A DNA stretch of 64,000 nucleotides from Oscillibacter sp. MSJ-31 (GTDB lineage: Bacteria > Bacillota > Clostridia > Oscillospirales > Oscillospiraceae): contig NZ_JAHLPT010000007.1 of assembly GCF_018918025.1 (NCBI RefSeq), positions 41,542 through 105,541 on the forward strand, read 5' to 3'. Each line of letters begins with the position of its first letter. Position 1 is the stretch's first letter. Positions 55,294-63,006 of this stretch are shown here, piece after piece. A program made the position numbers and the translations under genes. The notes beneath the pieces are model-generated. The model saw nothing but the letters and a program-made list of their open reading frames with translations, ran no database searches and had not been told where the DNA came from.

Positions 55294-57233
55294 TGAGAAT
55301 AATCGGGGTCGAAGCAATCTTCAAACTCAATACTTTCAATGGTTTCGGGGTCTTCTTCAAATGCTTCCTGGGCATCCGTTATCTCATAAGTATGTTTTCC
55401 AAGTGTCGTAGTTTCTCTGATTTCAGCATTGCGGAATCTCTCTTCGTTGGCATTTGCCACTTCGGCTTCAAGCGTCTTGAACTCTTCCTCATTCTGCTTC
55501 GCTATGGATGTTGTATTGGGTAATTCGGGGGTATGAATTGAATGGATGTCAAAGAGAAGATTGTCGTCTGCGTCTCCGGTATATTTGTAATTCGGATGCT
55601 TCGGATAGTCATACTTCTTATCGAAGATGGGGTCAAGACCTTTAATGAATACAATACAATCTCGATTGTCCATCTTTCCCACTTCATTTGGGGCCATTAA
55701 CTCTCTCGCTATAAGATTTCTGCTTCTTGAAGTGCTTCCGTTCTTTCCTCTGCTCCTTGATGTGCCCTCGGCTGCGATGGTTTCTTTGCCTAACTTCTCG
55801 GATATGAACTTCAAAACTTCCTGACCCTGCCCACCAAGGAATATCATCGAAGAACAGTTATCTAACAGAGTTTCGTATTCGTCCTTATACATCTTCTTTA
55901 GCTGTGAAGGGGACTGACAAATAATGCTCGCGGATATCTCATACTTACGCATAGTAGCAAGTTTCTGGTCAAAATCAGGTATAGTTCCGATGTTCGGGAA
56001 CTCATCCAGCAAGAACCGTGTATGGCACGGCAACCTTTTCCCCTTACACTCCGTCTCTGCGTGGAAGTAAAGCGTCTCGAATAATTGAGTATAGAGCATA
56101 GCAACAAGATAGTTGAATGATGTGTCGGCAATAGGGGTAATACAGAACAGGACTGTTTTCTTATCGCCTATGGTTGCCATATCGATAGTATCTGTATTGG
56201 TCAGCCTTTGAACTGCTTTAAGGTTGAAGTGCTGAAGCCTTACCGACGCTGATATAAGAATCGATTTTGCTGTTTTTCCCGCTGCCTGTTTGAAAATGGC
56301 ATAAGACCTTACGGCTATATGCTCTGGGTCTCTCTCTTTCAATTCCTCAAAGACCATATCAAGCGGGGACTTGTAATCGTCGTTGTCTTCTTTTACCTCG
56401 GCTGCCCTCAACAGCGTCATTACATTTCCGAAGTTCTGGTCTTCTTTCGGAACCTCATAGTAGAGAAAATAGCATATTGCCTGTAATAATGCGGTTTCTG
56501 ACTTTTCCCAGAATGGGTCCCCTTGCGATGCCTTGGGGGGCGTGGTATTCTTCAGCAGCGTGGTTATCATCGTGATAACGCCCGTCTCATCTCTTATATA
56601 GTTGAACGGGTTATAACACATTGAGTTTTCCATTTCTACCGTATTGAATACTTTGACCTCATACCCCTCTTTCTCCAGGAACTTCCCGCAAGAAGCCAAG
56701 ATTTCGCCCGAAGGGTCAGTGATGACATATGATGCGTTGGCCTGTAAGAGATTTGGCTTGAGAAAATATCTCGTTTTTCCTGTTCCCGAACCACCAATAA
56801 TAATAACATTATCGTTCAGGAATGTCTTTCTTGTGTCCATTGATAATTTGATATTTTGAGATAATATCATATTATCTTTTCCGTCGCTTTGTGTCTTTCC
56901 AAACGGTGAAGAGAATTTCTTGCTGTACCCGTCGAAGTCGGTCATCCACTTTGCTGAACCGTGCTCTACTCTGGGCCTTTCCATTTTTCTTTTGTCGAAT
57001 TCTGTCAGATAATAGACTATCCACAATCCGTATATTATTGTAATAATGAGAAACGGAAATGAATCAAAGTATACAAAGTCCAATGGGTTTGTCTGGATAT
57101 GCTTGTTTGTTGCCTCTATAGCCTCAAAAAGCAGCATATCCTTAAATTTCGACATATGCCCAGCATAAAACAGGCCACAAAGATATGCTATGAAGCCCAT
57201 AATCATCGCGGGTTTTGCGGACATTTTTTTCAT
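55290..57233 (-). CDS. virD4: VirD4/TraG-type coupling protein
   Basis: 647-residue inner-membrane ATPase that brings the relaxase-DNA complex (and protein substrates) to the channel. Two N-terminal spans (about 8-25 and 52-75). Walker A is VIIGGSGTGKTRYFLKPN (about 147) and the Walker B region RFLLDEFPNIGTIPDFDQKL (about 405), then ISASIICQSPSQLKKMY. The C terminus is acidic (EFEDCFDPDYSH). It is a single-gene unit between the pilin operon and the PcfB-like gene. If the shared tail is an export signal, this protein or its acidic C terminus is the natural receptor. Confidence 0.92.
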   Translation of the reverse strand: MKKMSAKPAMIMGFIAYLCGLFYAGHMSKFKDMLLFEAIEATNKHIQTNPLDFVYFDSFPFLIITIIYGLWIVYYLTEFDKRKMERPRVEHGSAKWMTDFDGYSKKFSSPFGKTQSDGKDNMILSQNIKLSMDTRKTFLNDNVIIIGGSGTGKTRYFLKPNLLQANASYVITDPSGEILASCGKFLEKEGYEVKVFNTVEMENSMCYNPFNYIRDETGVITMITTLLKNTTPPKASQGDPFWEKSETALLQAICYFLYYEVPKEDQNFGNVMTLLRAAEVKEDNDDYKSPLDMVFEELKERDPEHIAVRSYAIFKQAAGKTAKSILISASVRLQHFNLKAVQRLTNTDTIDMATIGDKKTVLFCITPIADTSFNYLVAMLYTQLFETLYFHAETECKGKRLPCHTRFLLDEFPNIGTIPDFDQKLATMRKYEISASIICQSPSQLKKMYKDEYETLLDNCSSMIFLGGQGQEVLKFISEKLGKETIAAEGTSRSRGKNGSTSRSRNLIARELMAPNEVGKMDNRDCIVFIKGLDPIFDKKYDYPKHPNYKYTGDADDNLLFDIHSIHTPELPNTTSIAKQNEEEFKTLEAEVANANEERFRNAEIRETTTLGKHTYEITDAQEAFEEDPETIESIEFEDCFDPDYSH

Positions 57234-57260
57234 TATAAATTTACCTCCTATAATTAGTAT

Positions 57261-57297
57261 TTATATAAAATATTAATTTAAGGGGCAAAATATAACG
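57261..57297 (-). promoter_or_regulatory. ICE-type promoter of virD4
   Basis: GTTATA (57297-57292), 18 bp, TATTTT (57273-57268) then ATATAA. Confidence 0.7.
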
Positions 57298-57321
57298 ATT
57301 TCTTAGAAAAAATCATAAAAA

Positions 57322-57349
57322 ATAGCACCTGGAGTTTTCCAGGTGCTAT
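57322..57349 (-). terminator. Terminator of the PcfB-like gene
   Basis: ATAGCACCTGGA-AAAC-TCCAGGTGCTAT followed by TTTTTAT on the minus strand. Confidence 0.9.
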
Positions 57350-57353
57350 ATAA

Positions 57354-58577
57354 TTATTTCTCAAAGTCTCTGCTTTTGCTTTTCTCTGCCGATTTGGCGT
57401 TCTCTTGTTCTGCTTTCTTCTCTGCTCTCTTTATGATGCCCTCAAGTGTAGATACCCTGCTCGTATTCATCTCGCGTGTAGAATACTGCTTGGATGGGGC
57501 CTCTGGGGAATGGACCTTATCCATATTTATATCTTTGGGGAACAATCTAACCTTTTCGTCGATGATGGTCTGATACGCATTGACTTTCTCTCTGTCTTTC
57601 TCTATTCTTGTTGTCTTCTCTTCGACGGTCTCGTTCTCTGGTATTGGTTCCTTGACTTTTGCTGCGTTGAACTTTTCCAGGAAGACATCGTATTCTTCCT
57701 TGGTCATCAGGACTGGTTCCGTAATGGCTTCCAATTTAGTAAGGGCCATATCCCTGAACTCGAACTCTGTCCTGTCTACCGAACATACCTGATTTCCGCC
57801 CTTACAATACTCAAACTCTTCGGGGCTTAAATGAAGATATACCGTAGGATTGGATGCGGATAGAATATATACCTCTCTGTCTGGGTCATCTATCGATGCC
57901 CGTATTTTCTTCTGCTCATCTATCCTCGCCCTTACCTGTTCCCGTATTTCGCTGACCACGCTTTCCTTGCCCACATACTCATTCAAAATACGCTCCAGCT
58001 TTTCTCTATTCCTGGTATCAGTCAATATTTTGTATTTCTCATCGTGCCCTACGGTCGCAAAGACAACATCGGTCTTTCTCGCATGATGCCGCAGAAGTTC
58101 CAAATCTACTTCGTCCAGGTTCCCGATAACACTGAACTCTTCACCTTTATGGGCCTGTAGGAATGCCTGACTGCTTACCTCATTCATCAGTCCGCGTTCT
58201 GCTGACTGTATGGATATCGCTTGTTTTACTAATTCTCTCTGGCTCTCAGGGAAATATACTATCTTTCCATCATCATTCTGAATGTCGAAAATGTAGTATC
58301 TAACGCCCTGCTGCTTCATAAGGACTTTCAGATGCTCAATGTCCTCATCAGGAACAGTGAACTGCGATAGTCTCTTGTCCCTCTTTTTCATTTCTTCCAA
58401 TTCCATAAGGCCCGACTTTTCCCGATACTTCTTTTCGTCCTTTTCCCTCTGGGCCTCTCTCATCTGCTGAATAAGTGCGTCGATGATACTCTTCGACGCT
58501 TCCATTACGCCTCTTCCGACCTTACCCGCCATTCGCTTTAATGTGTTAGTTGTCTCGCCGCCAACATCAACTGGCAT
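57354..58577 (-). CDS. PcfB/DUF3801-like protein with the shared C-terminal tail
   Basis: 407-residue soluble protein. An N-terminal helix (NTLKRMAGKVGRGVMEASKS) and PDEDIEHLKVLMKQQGVRYY followed by IFDIQNDDG resemble DUF3801/PcfB, a relaxosome accessory protein that works with the coupling protein in pCF10-type systems. The C-terminal 32 residues are the shared tail: STLEGIIKRAEKKAEQEN then KSKSRDFEK-stop. The middle (residues 130-350) is not recognised. Start at 58577 follows CGGAGGTG. It lies immediately upstream of virD4, the usual place for PcfB. This ties the tail to substrate recruitment. Confidence 0.6.
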   Translation of the reverse strand: MPVDVGGETTNTLKRMAGKVGRGVMEASKSIIDALIQQMREAQREKDEKKYREKSGLMELEEMKKRDKRLSQFTVPDEDIEHLKVLMKQQGVRYYIFDIQNDDGKIVYFPESQRELVKQAISIQSAERGLMNEVSSQAFLQAHKGEEFSVIGNLDEVDLELLRHHARKTDVVFATVGHDEKYKILTDTRNREKLERILNEYVGKESVVSEIREQVRARIDEQKKIRASIDDPDREVYILSASNPTVYLHLSPEEFEYCKGGNQVCSVDRTEFEFRDMALTKLEAITEPVLMTKEEYDVFLEKFNAAKVKEPIPENETVEEKTTRIEKDREKVNAYQTIIDEKVRLFPKDINMDKVHSPEAPSKQYSTREMNTSRVSTLEGIIKRAEKKAEQENAKSAEKSKSRDFEK

Positions 58578-58601
58578 ATAAAACACCTCCGATAATTATT
58601 T

Positions 58602-58637
58602 TACTTTAATATACTTGTAAAACCAAAAAAATATAAC
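58602..58637 (-). promoter_or_regulatory. ICE-type promoter of the PcfB-like gene
   Basis: GTTATA (58637-58632), 18 bp, TATATT (58613-58608). Confidence 0.7.
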
Positions 58638-58676
58638 CGTCATCCACCAAACAGACCATTTTTAAAAACTTGATAA

Positions 58677-58712
58677 GTTATAATAAATCTGAAAGGTGAA
58701 TAAAATATAATA
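58677..58712 (+). promoter_or_regulatory. ICE-type promoter of the 58772 gene
   Basis: GTTATA (58677-58682), 18 bp, TAAAAT (58701-58706) then ATAATAA. Confidence 0.75.
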
Positions 58713-58771
58713 AATCTAAAAGTTATATCGTCTTTGGTAATATCAAAAAAAATAAATTATGGGGGTTTTAT

Positions 58772-59455
58772 ATGAAAAACACTGAAAAACAAAAATTAAT
58801 CGAAGAAATAAAAAATGGCCTTGAGCCTGCTGGTATTCCAGAAGAATACCGCGATGATAAAGAAGTTGTAATGGCAGCAGTTAAGCAAGATGACAAAGCC
58901 TTAGCATATGCCTCTGACAAATTAAGGAACGATAAGAACTTTATAATTAGAGCGGTCAAAAAAAATGGGCTGGCTCTTCGGTATGTTCCTGACAGATTCA
59001 AAGATGACAAGGATGTAGTTCTGGCGGCTGTCATGGACTACGGCCCTGCCCTGAAATACGCTTCTGACCGTCTGAAAGACGATTTGGGTGTAGCCTTGGC
59101 AGCAATAAACCAGGATGCCACATCTATTTTTGATGTTTCTGACAGGCTGAAAGATAATAGGGATGTTATGCTGGATGCGATATGGCGTAATAAGTATAAT
59201 ATCTGTTATGCCTCCGACCGTTTGAAACACGATTATGATTTCATCATAGATGCCTATAAGGCTAACTCAGACATTACTTATCCTTTTATTAACATTGATG
59301 AGGAAACGAAACAGCTTATAGATTCTGCTAAAAAGCTGATAGAAGAGAAAAAGCCTTCTCTTTCTTCCGTGCTTAGTAAGGCAGAAAAGGCTTCTCAGGA
59401 ACACAATAGCAAATTGAATACACAGTCCAGGGATGATAAGGACCTTGAGAAATGA
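58772..59455 (+). CDS. DUF4116-repeat protein with the shared C-terminal tail
   Basis: 227-residue protein with six regular repeats (EYRDDKEVVMAAVKQDDKAL, AYASDKLRNDKNFIIRAV, RYVPDRFKDDKDVVLAAV, KYASDRLKDDLGVALAAI, DVSDRLKDNRDVMLDAI, YASDRLKHDYDFIIDAYKAN). Linker (DEETKQLIDSAKKLIEEK) and tail (KPSLSSVLSKAEKASQEHN ... RDDKDLEK-stop) are nearly those of the 17194 protein, at DNA level too. GGGGG precedes the ATG. It lies next to the PcfB-like gene in divergent orientation, away from the main DUF4116 cluster. Confidence 0.8.
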   Translation: MKNTEKQKLIEEIKNGLEPAGIPEEYRDDKEVVMAAVKQDDKALAYASDKLRNDKNFIIRAVKKNGLALRYVPDRFKDDKDVVLAAVMDYGPALKYASDRLKDDLGVALAAINQDATSIFDVSDRLKDNRDVMLDAIWRNKYNICYASDRLKHDYDFIIDAYKANSDITYPFINIDEETKQLIDSAKKLIEEKKPSLSSVLSKAEKASQEHNSKLNTQSRDDKDLEK

Positions 59456-59490
59456 GAAAAGACCAGGAAATTTTTACCTGGTCTTTCTTT
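59297..59490 (+). repeat. 3' gene module repeated from 17635-17827
   Basis: Linker, tail and terminator copy; only scattered single-base differences. Confidence 0.75.
59459..59488. terminator. Terminator of the GACCAGGTAA family
   Basis: AAGACCAGG-AAATTTTTA-CCTGGTCTTTC TTTTT; shared by the DUF4116 gene (+) and the integrase (-). Confidence 0.8.
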
Positions 59491-59500
59491 TTGCCATTAT

Positions 59501-60856
59501 TCAAAAATCTTTTAGGTCGTTTTCATTTCTCGTCTGGTTCTTTTTCTCTTCCATATTGAGATGCGTGTAGATTTCCATTGTAGTTCGTATTGATGCGTGG
59601 CCCAGCATTCTTGAAAATTCAGCAAGGTCGAAATCTGGGTCATTACAGTGATTTAGATAGTATTGTGTAGCATAGGTATGTCTCAGGCCGTGGATAGATA
59701 CTGACCTATTTACACCGATTGCTTTCAGTATCTTCTTATGTGCTTGTAATGTTCCGTTTCCAGATGCGATGCCGTAGGGGAAGCGTTGAGAAGAACACAG
59801 ATATTTATGCCCGTCAATGTAGGCATCATATTCTCGATTGATGCGTTTTTTCGCTGCTCCAAGTTCGGCAGCCGAATAAATATCTTCGGCCTCTTTCAGT
59901 GCTTTCGCTCTTCGCTCTTCTATTTTCCGCGTCTGTTCCTGGTGCTCATCCAAAAGATGTCGAATATCGTCTAATGCCTGTTTATTCAGAACAAGTATTC
60001 TGACGCTTGATTTTGTCTTCGGGGTCTGAACTATCTTCTCTTTCTTATGCTCTACGATGTCTTTATCGATTCTGATAGTTTTAGAGTTCTCATCGTAGTC
60101 CTTGACTTCGAGGGCCAAGGCCTCACCGAGTCTTAAACCGGTATGAAGAAGAAACAACAGGCGATACCCGATATAATGCTCTGGAAATACACAGCCAAAA
60201 TTAGGCAGATATTTATTTGTGATGACCCTGGTTCTTTTACATTCTGCGGTATAGGCGGTTATCTCTGCCGGTCGCAAATAGTTGTTTGGGTCTATCGCTT
60301 TGTCTGGCGTATATGCTTCTTTCTCTGCGTGTTTAAAAATAATCAGCGGTGCTCTTGATATGAATTTCTTCGCTTCGGCAACTCTAAGCAATGCCTTTAT
60401 GGCATCGATGCTCTTCTTCAGGGTCTGGGTAGAATACCCTTTACCGTCCCTGCCGTTCTTTTCCATGTCTCTGATTACAGACTTGACAAACTCATTGTCG
60501 ATGTCCCGCAATCTGACCCCCGCCATATAGGGTTTCAGTCTATTGATATTCGTTTCGCAACTGACATAGGAACGGACCTTTAATTTCTCTTCCTTTTTCT
60601 CTTCAAGATAGATTGGAATAAAGTCGTTGAAATACCAGTCCTGCGAGATGAACTTTTCTCGTTCGATTTCTCGGTTCTCGCCGTTCAGGGTCTTCAGGTA
60701 TTTCTCGGCATCGGTTTTCTTTCTGAATGTCTTTGTGTATTGCTTTCTATGACCGTTTATGGTATAATCATCGCCAAGCCAGGTAATACGCCAACTATTC
60801 CTGCTCTTCAGGAATGTGATTTGCCCGGTGCCTTTTTCACGCTTCGTTCCTGACAT
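59501..60856 (-). CDS. int: Tyrosine integrase of the ICE
   Basis: 451-residue site-specific recombinase. An AP2-like arm-binding N terminus (GQITFLKSRNSWRITWLGDD), a core-binding domain (SYVSCETNINRLKPYMAGVR) and a catalytic domain with Arg in LLHTGLRLGEALALEV (about 240), HGLRHTYAT (His-Leu-Arg, about 383), LGHASIRTTMEIYTHLN (His, then Tyr about 433). A charged insertion of some 60 residues (HQEQTRKIEERRAKALKEAE) interrupts the catalytic domain and is longer than usual. GGAAAGGG precedes the ATG. It lies 340 bp from the tRNA-Gly(CCC) at the right end, the likely attachment site. Confidence 0.92.
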   Translation of the reverse strand: MSGTKREKGTGQITFLKSRNSWRITWLGDDYTINGHRKQYTKTFRKKTDAEKYLKTLNGENREIEREKFISQDWYFNDFIPIYLEEKKEEKLKVRSYVSCETNINRLKPYMAGVRLRDIDNEFVKSVIRDMEKNGRDGKGYSTQTLKKSIDAIKALLRVAEAKKFISRAPLIIFKHAEKEAYTPDKAIDPNNYLRPAEITAYTAECKRTRVITNKYLPNFGCVFPEHYIGYRLLFLLHTGLRLGEALALEVKDYDENSKTIRIDKDIVEHKKEKIVQTPKTKSSVRILVLNKQALDDIRHLLDEHQEQTRKIEERRAKALKEAEDIYSAAELGAAKKRINREYDAYIDGHKYLCSSQRFPYGIASGNGTLQAHKKILKAIGVNRSVSIHGLRHTYATQYYLNHCNDPDFDLAEFSRMLGHASIRTTMEIYTHLNMEEKKNQTRNENDLKDF

Positions 60857-61194
60857 ATTTTTTCACCCTTTCCTTTGACACAAGAATAGCATAACGCCAT
60901 ATCTTTAGTCAAGCGTTGTATATGGTGTGTATATGTTATAATTCGGCATGATAGGACCAAAACGGGTTTGATTTGGCATCAAAGAATAAATAGGGAAACG
61001 GCTGGAATGCCTGATATATAAGGGTTTTTCCAAGGTTATAGGGCAGTTTTGGGAAGTAGTCAAAAAATAATTCGTATTCTTCCCAAACAAATGATGCATT
61101 TGCAAAGAAACCCTTTGTTTTCAATGGTTTTGCAGTTTTTGAAAATAGAATTTTCAAAATTGTCACGCTAAATGTCACTCTATGAATTTTATAT
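60857..61194. other. Right-end intergenic region with arm-site-like repeats
   Basis: TTGTATATGGT (60916-60926) and GTATATGTTATAAT (60929-60942) resemble repeats near the left end (4387-4440). TGTCACGCTA at 61161-61170 recurs as an inverted repeat beyond the tRNA. A weak promoter for int (TTGACT, 17 bp, CTATTC) is near 60884-60912. Confidence 0.45.
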
Positions 61195-61268
61195 GCGGAT
61201 GTCGTCTAATGGCAGGGCCCCAGCTTCCCAAGCTGGCGACGCGGGTTCGATTCCCGTCATCCGCTCCA
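61195..61268 (+). tRNA. tRNA-Gly(CCC) at the right ICE end
   Basis: Complete cloverleaf: acceptor GCGGATG/CATCCGC, D arm GTCTAATGGCAGGGC, anticodon stem CCAGC/GCTGG with loop TTCCCAA (anticodon CCC), T arm GGGTTCGATTCCC, encoded CCA. The CTTCCCAAG core (61224-61232) matches that at the left end. Confidence 0.92.
61224..61232. other. Candidate attR core (CTTCCCAAG)
   Basis: Same 9-bp anticodon-loop string as at 4295-4303. It is the probable right crossover site; core length and exact cut points are not determinable here. Confidence 0.5.
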
Positions 61269-61271
61269 ATG

Positions 61272-61312
61272 ATTAGTTGCAAAATCATTTGATTTTGCAA
61301 CTATTTTTTCTT
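61272..61312 (+). terminator. Terminator of tRNA-Gly
   Basis: AGTTGCAAAATCA-TT-TGATTTTGCAACT followed by ATTTTTTCTTTTTT. Confidence 0.9.
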
Positions 61313-61346
61313 TTTTGATAGATTTTGTTCGCTTGCCGAGTTTGAA

Positions 61347-61381
61347 AATGTCACGCTATGGGAGGCGGATAGCGTGACATT
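61347..61381. promoter_or_regulatory. Perfect 13-bp inverted repeat around TGTCACGCTAT
   Basis: AATGTCACGCTAT-GGGAGGCGG-ATAGCGTGACATT. A third half-site lies at 61161-61170 on the other side of the tRNA. Likely binding sites of an integrase, excisionase or regulator of the right-hand module. Confidence 0.55.
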
Positions 61382-61391
61382 CATGTATAAG

Positions 61392-61425
61392 GGAAAGGGA
61401 CTGCCTGTTACCTCAAGCAGTCCCT
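61392..61425 (-). terminator. Terminator of the HTH gene
   Basis: GGGACTGC-TTGAGGTAACAG-GCAGTCCC followed by TTTCCCTT on the minus strand; overlaps the stop. The plus strand has AAAATATTTTTTT after it. Confidence 0.65.
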
Positions 61426-61650
61426 CAAAATATTTTTTTGCTCCTGTTTGACTTCGTTCTCCCACCATTTGAAAAAATCTTCCGTGCGGACACGATATTG
61501 ACCACCCAGCTTGGCGGCGGGAAGCCGCCCCGTTTTCAGCATACGGTCGATCACAAAGCGAGAAACCTTGAGCAGCTCCGCCATATCGCTGACCGTCAGA
61601 AATGCGCCATATTCGGATGAGGGAGGCAACTTTATCGAGGAATTTACCAT
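61408..61650 (-). CDS. Excisionase-family HTH protein of the right-hand module
   Basis: 80-residue protein with an HTH_17 domain: FLTVSDMAELLKVSRFVIDR, MLKTGRLPAAKLGGQYRVR, then FFKWWENEV. The start at 61650 follows GAGGTG. It comes after the FtsK-like gene in a Rep-FtsK-HTH series typical of small integrative elements, in which an integrase gene usually comes next. Here a tRNA and then the ICE integrase follow instead. Confidence 0.75.
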   Translation of the reverse strand: MVNSSIKLPPSSEYGAFLTVSDMAELLKVSRFVIDRMLKTGRLPAAKLGGQYRVRTEDFFKWWENEVKQEQKNILRDCLR

Positions 61651-61677
61651 GTGCAACACCTCAATAACGCTCCAACG

Positions 61678-63006
61678 CTATAGAATTCCTTTGCCCTCAT
61701 CCTCGAACATAGCATTCTCGTCGAACAGATAGCCTTGAAATACCGTGCCATCTCCGGTGATGAAACGGCCACGCGCATCCTTGGGTATCTGTTCGGCGGC
61801 GCTGGTGTTGTCGAGAATAATTTGCGAAAGTACGCTGTCCGCCCTGCCGCAAACACGGAAATCCATGTTGTTGCGTATCTGGCCGGGGATGATCGTTGCA
61901 TCCGGTCTCTGCGTGGCAAGAATAAGGTGGATACCAAACGCCCGCCCCTGCCGCGCGATGGTGGACAGCCTGCTTTCAATTTGCGCCAGTAGCTTCTTCC
62001 GCTCGTTGTCGGCTCCGGTCTTGTCCAACATCTCCGCCACCTCGTCACAGGCGAATACAAGCCTCTGAATGGGTTGCTCTGCGGTTTCGTTGTAGGCGTC
62101 GATGTTTGGACAGCCCAGCGCCTTGAACGCGCTCTTGCGGTGTTCCAGCACCGCTACAAGTTGATCGAGGGTATAGCGCAAATTTTCCTCCGTGAAGCAC
62201 ATCCGGCATTTCTCGTGCCAGACCTTGGGAAAATCCACGCCGCCCTTGAAATCGGTAATGTAGACCTCTGCGCCCTTATGGAGCGCCTGCATAAGCAGTA
62301 GTTTCAGCAGGACGCTTTTTCCGCTGCCCGTGGAGCCGCCCAAGAGGATATGCGGAATGTGCGCGAGGTTGACCGTCACAGGGCCGGTATAGCTTTCCCC
62401 CAGCACCAGCACAAAGCTCTTAGGGGAAAGATAACTGTCTTTCCATTTCAGGACTTCCGGCAAATCGTCACCGGCAGGAACAGCATACACCAGCACACGG
62501 CTCTTGCCCTTGGCGTAGGTTAGCTTGACAATGATGATTCCCAATGCGGTTTCAATGGCAAGGCGTTTCTTGTCCCACTCTTGCAGCGGGATGCTCTGAT
62601 TGCGGAACTCCCATACCGTGACGCGAGGATTATCCTTATCGCGGCGCTTGCGGAGCAAATCGGGCGGCATCCCCGCGTGGTTTATGAGGCCGATACATTG
62701 AAGCTGGTCTTTTGCCGCCCGTCTGCCAAATGGATAGAGCAGGAGCGCCAGCAACGCCATACCTCCAACAAACAAATAGGCTGTTACAGCGTGTTCCATT
62801 GCAGCCTTAAGAATGGGAGAAATTAACTCGATGTGCTTCACCTGTTCACGCAATGTAACCTGCTTTGTGGCAACATACCCAGCGCCAACAAGGTAAAGCG
62901 CAAGGAAGAAAAGCTTGACCGGAAAATCAGGGATACCGCGAAGCTGACGGAAGATGTCATGCCAATAGGTGCGGCGCTCGATGTTCTTTTTATCTTCTCT
63001 TGTCAT
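61678..63006 (-). CDS. FtsK/SpoIIIE-like DNA translocase (TcpA/Orf21 type)
   Basis: 442-residue membrane ATPase. Two N-terminal spans (about residues 30-48 and 78-100), Walker A GGSTGSGKSVLLKLLL (about 220), FACDEVAEMLDKTG (Walker B, about 315) and FGIHLILATQRPDATIIPGQ. This is the layout of Tn916 Orf21 and TcpA, coupling-type translocases used by small integrative and mobilisable elements. It overlaps the Rep gene by 17 nt. GC content is higher than in the ICE, so it belongs to a different element or ancestry. Confidence 0.85.
   Translation of the reverse strand: MTREDKKNIERRTYWHDIFRQLRGIPDFPVKLFFLALYLVGAGYVATKQVTLREQVKHIELISPILKAAMEHAVTAYLFVGGMALLALLLYPFGRRAAKDQLQCIGLINHAGMPPDLLRKRRDKDNPRVTVWEFRNQSIPLQEWDKKRLAIETALGIIIVKLTYAKGKSRVLVYAVPAGDDLPEVLKWKDSYLSPKSFVLVLGESYTGPVTVNLAHIPHILLGGSTGSGKSVLLKLLLMQALHKGAEVYITDFKGGVDFPKVWHEKCRMCFTEENLRYTLDQLVAVLEHRKSAFKALGCPNIDAYNETAEQPIQRLVFACDEVAEMLDKTGADNERKKLLAQIESRLSTIARQGRAFGIHLILATQRPDATIIPGQIRNNMDFRVCGRADSVLSQIILDNTSAAEQIPKDARGRFITGDGTVFQGYLFDENAMFEDEGKGIL

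Larger units (their letters stand above)
4295..61232. mobile_element. Integrative and conjugative element with type IV secretion system (about 57 kb)
   Basis: Between two tRNA-Gly anticodon-loop sites lie a tyrosine integrase (next to the right site), an excisionase-like HTH gene (next to the left site), a relaxase and MobC, an oriT-like hairpin cluster and a full Gram-positive type IV secretion set. One repeated promoter type unites the genes. TTGTATATG-type repeats near both ends (4387-4440 and 60916-60940) could be integrase arm sites. The exact ends are uncertain because the two tRNA halves do not pair into one original tRNA. Confidence 0.6.
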
